This document shows positions 60,882-64,000 of a DNA stretch of 64,000 bases, piece by piece; within the stretch, counting starts at the first letter, position 1, and every line of letters starts with the position of its first letter. The position numbers and the translations under genes are program-made. The stretch is from contig NZ_CP051516.1 of the NCBI RefSeq assembly GCF_012689525.1, positions 1,054,001 to 1,118,000 on the forward strand. Direction: 5' to 3'. This DNA is from Paraburkholderia aromaticivorans (GTDB lineage Bacteria > Pseudomonadota > Gammaproteobacteria > Burkholderiales > Burkholderiaceae). The notes beneath the pieces are model-generated. The model was not told the origin of the DNA and did not search any database. It was given only the letters and a program-made list of their open reading frames with translations.

Positions 60882-61673
60882 ATGGCAAACCCTATCGTTC
60901 CCTGGATCGGCGGTAAGCGCCGGCTTGCAGACCATCTGATTCCGCGCTTTCCGAAGCATGAGTGCTACGTCGAAGTGTTCGCGGGAGGAGCGGCGCTGTA
61001 CTTTCTCCGCCCACCGGCTGCGGTCGAAGTCATCAACGATATCAATGGGGACTTGATCAATCTGTATCGGGTCGTGCAGCACCACCTTGAGGAGTTTGTG
61101 CGCCAGTTCAAGTGGGCGCTCACGAGCAGGCAGGTGTTCAAATGGTTGCAGGACACGGTCCCGGAAACCCTCACCGATATCCAGCGCGCGGCACGCTTCT
61201 ATTACCTGCAGCACAACTGTTTTGGCGCGAAGGTGGAGGGGCAATCGTTCGGGACGGCAACCACGACACCGCCGGGGCTGAATCTGCTGCGGCTCGAGGA
61301 GACCCTATCGGCTGCGCATCTCCGGCTTTCCAATACGTTCGTCGAGCACCTGGACTGGAAGGCGTGCGTTGACCGGTACGATCGGGCACATACGCTGTTC
61401 TATCTGGATCCGCCATATTGGGAGACGGAAGGCTACGGCGTGCCGTTTCCCTACGAGGAGTACGTCGCCATAGCGGCCCGGTTGCGGACTTTGAAGGGCA
61501 AAGCGATCATCAGTCTGAACGATCACCCGGCAATCCGTCGCGCCTTTGACGGCTTCCACATTGAGACGGTGGACATCAAGTACACCGTGGGCGGTGGCGG
61601 GAGAGAGGCGGCCCGTAAAGAAGTGATTATTTTCAGTTGGGATGATGCGGCACAGCCGGTGGGTCTGTTCTAA
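60882..61673 (+). CDS. DNA adenine methyltransferase, D12 (Dam) class
   Basis: 263 residues. PWIGGKRRLADHL (SAM-binding motif), YVEVFAGGAALYF (motif I) and TLFYLDPPYWETEGYG with catalytic DPPY are all clear. Likely GATC-type specificity by class, not proven. No restriction partner. It may protect phage DNA or mark it for regulation, and lies outside the lysis operon behind its own AT-rich leader. Confidence 0.9.
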   Translation: MANPIVPWIGGKRRLADHLIPRFPKHECYVEVFAGGAALYFLRPPAAVEVINDINGDLINLYRVVQHHLEEFVRQFKWALTSRQVFKWLQDTVPETLTDIQRAARFYYLQHNCFGAKVEGQSFGTATTTPPGLNLLRLEETLSAAHLRLSNTFVEHLDWKACVDRYDRAHTLFYLDPPYWETEGYGVPFPYEEYVAIAARLRTLKGKAIISLNDHPAIRRAFDGFHIETVDIKYTVGGGGREAARKEVIIFSWDDAAQPVGLF

Positions 61674-62061
61674 GGCGCTGCGTCCTCAGTCTATTCCCTC
61701 TGTCCGCGCCGCGCCGTGCATCTGCCTCGAACTTGACCGCGTCCGGATTGCGAGCGCATTCCCAGACGTTTTTTGGTACGGCATCATGCCTCGGCGTGTC
61801 GTCGATATCGCCGACGCGTAGCACTTCCTGGGCAAGTCGTATGCGTAGTTGCATGATCGGCGAATCGCGAGTAATCAGCCCGCGGTCGACGGCCTTCGCG
61901 ATCTGCACCGAATGATCGGCGTGATCGCGCAACTCAAGCAGATGCAGTCTCAAGTATTGAACCTCAACTATCAGCTGCTCGACATCGTGTTCGCCAGCGT
62001 GGTAGCGCCACAAGTTGCGCAGCTCGACGAGGGTAGGGGCTGGAAGGGAGGAAGTTTCACA
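61633..62061 (-). pseudogene. SOS-box-controlled phage gene, probably frameshifted
   Basis: Downstream of a LexA box, GTG 62061 with GAGG five bases upstream opens VKLPPFQPLP and then stops early. The adjoining frame, with no good start, continues LPAPTLVELRNLWRYHAGEHDVEQLIVEVQYLRLHLLELRDHADHSVQ to the stop at 61633. Joining both needs a one-base change near 62040, so the gene looks frameshifted (or decoded unusually). It overlaps the methylase 3' end by 41 bases. Function unknown. Confidence 0.5.
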
Positions 62062-62077
62062 CGAACCTCGACAAAGT

Positions 62078-62097
62078 ACTGTATAAAAATACAGTAT
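62078..62097 (-). promoter_or_regulatory. LexA (SOS) box
   Basis: TACTGTATAAAAATACAGTA has CTGT-N8-ACAG plus matching TA flanks, very near the E. coli consensus. It lies directly upstream of the minus-strand gene at 61633-62061. Confidence 0.88.
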
Positions 62098-62331
62098 TCT
62101 GTCGGGGTTGTTTTTTTGTTTGACTGCCGGTCGGACAGAAAAGGTAACTATTCGCACGAGAGGGGCAGCGAACCGCTTTTTTCTCGGGAGCCAAGCCCGA
62201 CCGCACGCCGGCAAAGCAACTTTGGCCGTCCGAATTCGACCCCTTGCCGTCATTGGTCGGTTCGATGCTCCAACGGCTGGTGACCGACTGGAGCGGTCGC
62301 ACGAAGTGGGCACTCACAGGTAACTATCCAG

Positions 62332-62799
62332 CTACGTGCTCGCCAAGTCGACATCGGACTGGACACACTGGAGCAATGCGTCAAACAGAAAGACAAATTT
62401 CGTCAGAATATGGTCGAATCCGGCTTGATAGTTTTCGTTGTCACTGTTCAGTTTTACGATTACCTTCTTGTACTCAGTGCCTTTGCGGTGTGCAACGCGT
62501 GTTGAACGGACAGACTGCACTCCTCGAAGGAACGCTGTCATATCGTCAGCGTGTAGGACATTCAACTTCGAAAACAACCCTTCAAGCCGAACAATTGATT
62601 TCGATTCGACATTCCCGTCTCGCAGATAAATCTTCGAGAATTTTCGAACAAGAATAATATTAAGCGCTCGCAAGACGTGAGTGACTTTGGCGCTACTGCT
62701 CAAAGAATTTACTCTGCTTGCACGTATGCGGTTTTGAATAGCGGAGAAGAAAACTCGATTGCCTTGAGAGAACAGAGATTGTCCTGTCCGTATTCTCAA
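62332..62799 (-). CDS. Putative HEPN-like protein, possibly truncated
   Basis: 155 residues if TTG 62799 is used; a stop lies about 60 bases upstream in frame and no ATG start is available, so the N-terminus may be lost. The C-terminal part LNVLHADDMTAFLRGVQSVRSTRVAHRKGTEYKKV...FDHILTKFVFLFDALLQ has an R-x5-H motif typical of HEPN nucleases in defence and toxin systems. Base composition is AT-richer than the phage genes. Family call is tentative. Confidence 0.45.
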   Translation of the reverse strand: MRIRTGQSLFSQGNRVFFSAIQNRIRASRVNSLSSSAKVTHVLRALNIILVRKFSKIYLRDGNVESKSIVRLEGLFSKLNVLHADDMTAFLRGVQSVRSTRVAHRKGTEYKKVIVKLNSDNENYQAGFDHILTKFVFLFDALLQCVQSDVDLAST

Positions 62800-62876
62800 G
62801 GTTATTCGAACGAATCTAGCGATGCGCGCCGCACGGGAGTCTGCCGAACTACTTGGTCAGTACCGTCGAATGTCCC

Positions 62877-63545
62877 CTATTTACTCTTTGTGTATAGGTC
62901 CCAGAGATACGGCTTGAGTGCGCCGGACGCGAGGACAGCCCGATCGGCGATGTCAGCCGCCCTTTTTACTGGTTCGCTGGCTTTCTTGAACGCCAACCCA
63001 GAAGTAGTCTGGAGCGCGCTCTTGAATGACTCACTCCAGGTACTTCCGCTCGCCCACGCAAGGGCGACGTTTAGACTCGTTTTGGAGTCCTCGTCCGGCG
63101 CTTTTTCCATGGCGCGAAGCATTTGGGCGGCATGTCCGGACATGAAAGACATACACTCGTCTGCGACGGCGGAAGCCAAGTCCGCGATGTTCTTGGCCGG
63201 ACCGCTCCGCCCCGCGAGCCCCTGCAGCGCTGTCTGAAAGAATTCGTTCCAATCTTTCCGGTCGACGGCAGCGTATTTCTGTGCACCTCGTTCATTCGGA
63301 TGCCCGGGATCAGCCACCGCCTTGTTATAGTCGCCGAGCTCATCAGAATCGCGGTCAACGGCTTGAGACGTTTTCGAGAATAGCCGCTGTATGGCAATAT
63401 TCCCCATTGTCCGCTGCATAGACCGGATCAACGCCACAGTGTCGGAGTTCGCTCCGGCGCTCCGACAGGTCGAACGTTGGGTTCTTGTCGCTTTGGAGTT
63501 CGTCAATGCGGACTCTCGGACATGCATCCACTCTCGATTGGACAA
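62877..63545 (-). CDS. Protein with DUF4157-type QRTMGNIAIQRL motif
   Basis: 222 residues from TTG 63545 (GAGGA upstream); ATG 63527 is possible. After a basic, disordered N-terminus comes LIRSMQRTMGNIAIQRLF, close to the LQRxxGNxAxxRLL signature before DUF4157 and related domains found in contractile-injection cargo and toxins. The rest is helical (VADECMSFMSGHAAQMLRAMEKA). No metalloprotease HExxH is present. Function unknown. Confidence 0.55.
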   Translation of the reverse strand: MSNREWMHVRESALTNSKATRTQRSTCRSAGANSDTVALIRSMQRTMGNIAIQRLFSKTSQAVDRDSDELGDYNKAVADPGHPNERGAQKYAAVDRKDWNEFFQTALQGLAGRSGPAKNIADLASAVADECMSFMSGHAAQMLRAMEKAPDEDSKTSLNVALAWASGSTWSESFKSALQTTSGLAFKKASEPVKRAADIADRAVLASGALKPYLWDLYTKSK

Positions 63546-63715
63546 GATTCCATCCTCTGCCGCGTTGACAGGAAAGGCCTTCTACTAGAACGTAGAGACT
63601 TAGCCTTTCAAATGGCCATCGATTGCGGCGAAATACTGTGCTTTGTCATAACGAGACAGCCGACCGGTGTAAGAGCGAAGGAGTCGTTCGACTGTCCGCC
63701 TGCCGGTGACGGCCA

Positions 63716-63859
63716 ATGGCTGCAACTGGCCGAACCCGGTCCGACGCTAAACGGATCATCGATCCGCAGCAGGTCGCCCGGCGTCTGGCTCAGATCGACC
63801 CACTGCGGACCGCCGCGACTTCGGAAAGCGGCCAGTCAAAAGTATTCGCAGCGCGCTAA
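63716..63859 (+). CDS. Short ORF, 47 residues, weakly supported
   Basis: Starts ATG 63716 and reads MAATGRTRSDAKRIIDPQQ to a TAA at 63857. Composition is protein-like (RRLAQIDPLRTAATSE), but no good ribosome site precedes it. Could be a remnant. The rest of 63546-63903 shows nothing else convincing. Confidence 0.3.
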   Translation: MAATGRTRSDAKRIIDPQQVARRLAQIDPLRTAATSESGQSKVFAAR

Positions 63860-63903
63860 GAGAGTGGAGCGCGCCTCTCCATGAGTCGCAGATACATTGC
63901 TGA

Positions 63904-64000
63904 CTATGGAGACGGATGATCGATGAATTGGTATTGTGTTATCGCTTCGCGATATCCAAAAATAGTACCAATAATAATCGCCATAACCACAACGCCCAGA
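63904..64000 (-). CDS. C-terminal end of a membrane protein, continues past window
   Basis: 31 residues before the stop at 63904: LGVVVMAIIIGTIFGYREA, one hydrophobic helix, then a polar tail ITQYQFIDHPSP. AT-rich like its neighbours. Start and most of the gene lie beyond position 64000. Confidence 0.5.
   Translation of the reverse strand, partial: LGVVVMAIIIGTIFGYREAITQYQFIDHPSP

Larger units (their letters stand above)
26783..62224. repeat. Dispersed prophage palindrome CAAAGTNACTTTG, 14 copies
   Basis: Copies start at 26783, 29743, 31720, 34272, 37434, 39265, 40592, 43715, 47961, 51426, 56291, 58852, 60712 and 62212. Nine have the exact core AAAGTNACTTT; five differ by one base (mostly AAAGCAACTTT). 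Spacing is 1.3-4.9 kb throughout the prophage. Eight lie in coding sequence, in all three frames (KVT, SNF/SHF and KSL/KLL readings), and six between genes, so selection is on DNA rather than protein. None was seen in 1-26.2 kb. Confidence 0.9.

Noticed and set aside
60591..64000. Right attachment site duplicating tRNA-Arg sequence
   Set aside because: Read by eye for either strand of the tRNA 5' or 3' halves; no repeat found. It may lie past the window.
1..64000. CRISPR array, rRNA operon or complete insertion sequence
   Set aside because: No regularly spaced repeats, rRNA-like sequence or transposase was recognised anywhere in the window.

Overview
The window looks like a GC-rich beta-proteobacterial chromosome, most likely Paraburkholderia or Burkholderia, judged from gene content, codon use and family resemblance recalled without a search. 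It has three parts.

Host chromosome, 1-26.2 kb. In order: a partial dCache sensor protein; a two-domain ABC permease with its ATPase (nitrate/sulfonate type); two tandem paralogous lipoproteins; two sigma-54 enhancer-binding proteins; small stress-type genes (DUF883, CsbD, proline-rich); trehalose-6-phosphate synthase; a DHA2 drug exporter; a YbhB-like protein; Vsr with a Dcm-like cytosine methylase; a GST; a LysR regulator; an isochorismatase followed by its own decayed duplicate; and a surface-carbohydrate block (acyltransferase, methyltransferase, sialidase-like protein). Seven sequences matching the -24/-12 sigma-54 promoter, correctly spaced, lie before genes here, including otsA, csbD, the lipoprotein pair and the DUF883 gene. 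This suggests a local sigma-54 stress regulon around the two activators.

Prophage, about 26.5 kb to at least 62.2 kb, next to tRNA-Arg(CCT). It is a lambda-like siphophage. A tyrosine integrase and an FRG-domain gene are followed by a compact leftward early operon that includes an orphan ParB-like protein. A repressor and a Cro-like gene lie between two three-site operator sets. Then come a CII-like protein, a primase/FtsK-gamma/VapE helicase fusion, a repeat-rich candidate origin, a Q-like zinc protein with a late promoter-leader-terminator, repeats before terS, terminase, gpW, portal, a protease-capsid fusion, tail genes with a -1 frameshift, tape measure, tailspike, and a lysis cassette with overlapping Rz/Rz1. 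An adenine methylase and an SOS-box gene close the recognisable phage. A palindrome, CAAAGTNACTTTG and close variants, occurs 14 times across the prophage at 1.3-4.9 kb intervals, in all three reading frames and between genes. I found none in the host half. This is the strongest candidate for an undescribed system.

Accessory right end, 62.3-64 kb. This stretch is AT-richer, with a HEPN-like protein, a protein carrying a DUF4157-type QRTMGNIAIQRL motif, and a partial membrane protein. No right attachment site was found, so the element may continue past the window.
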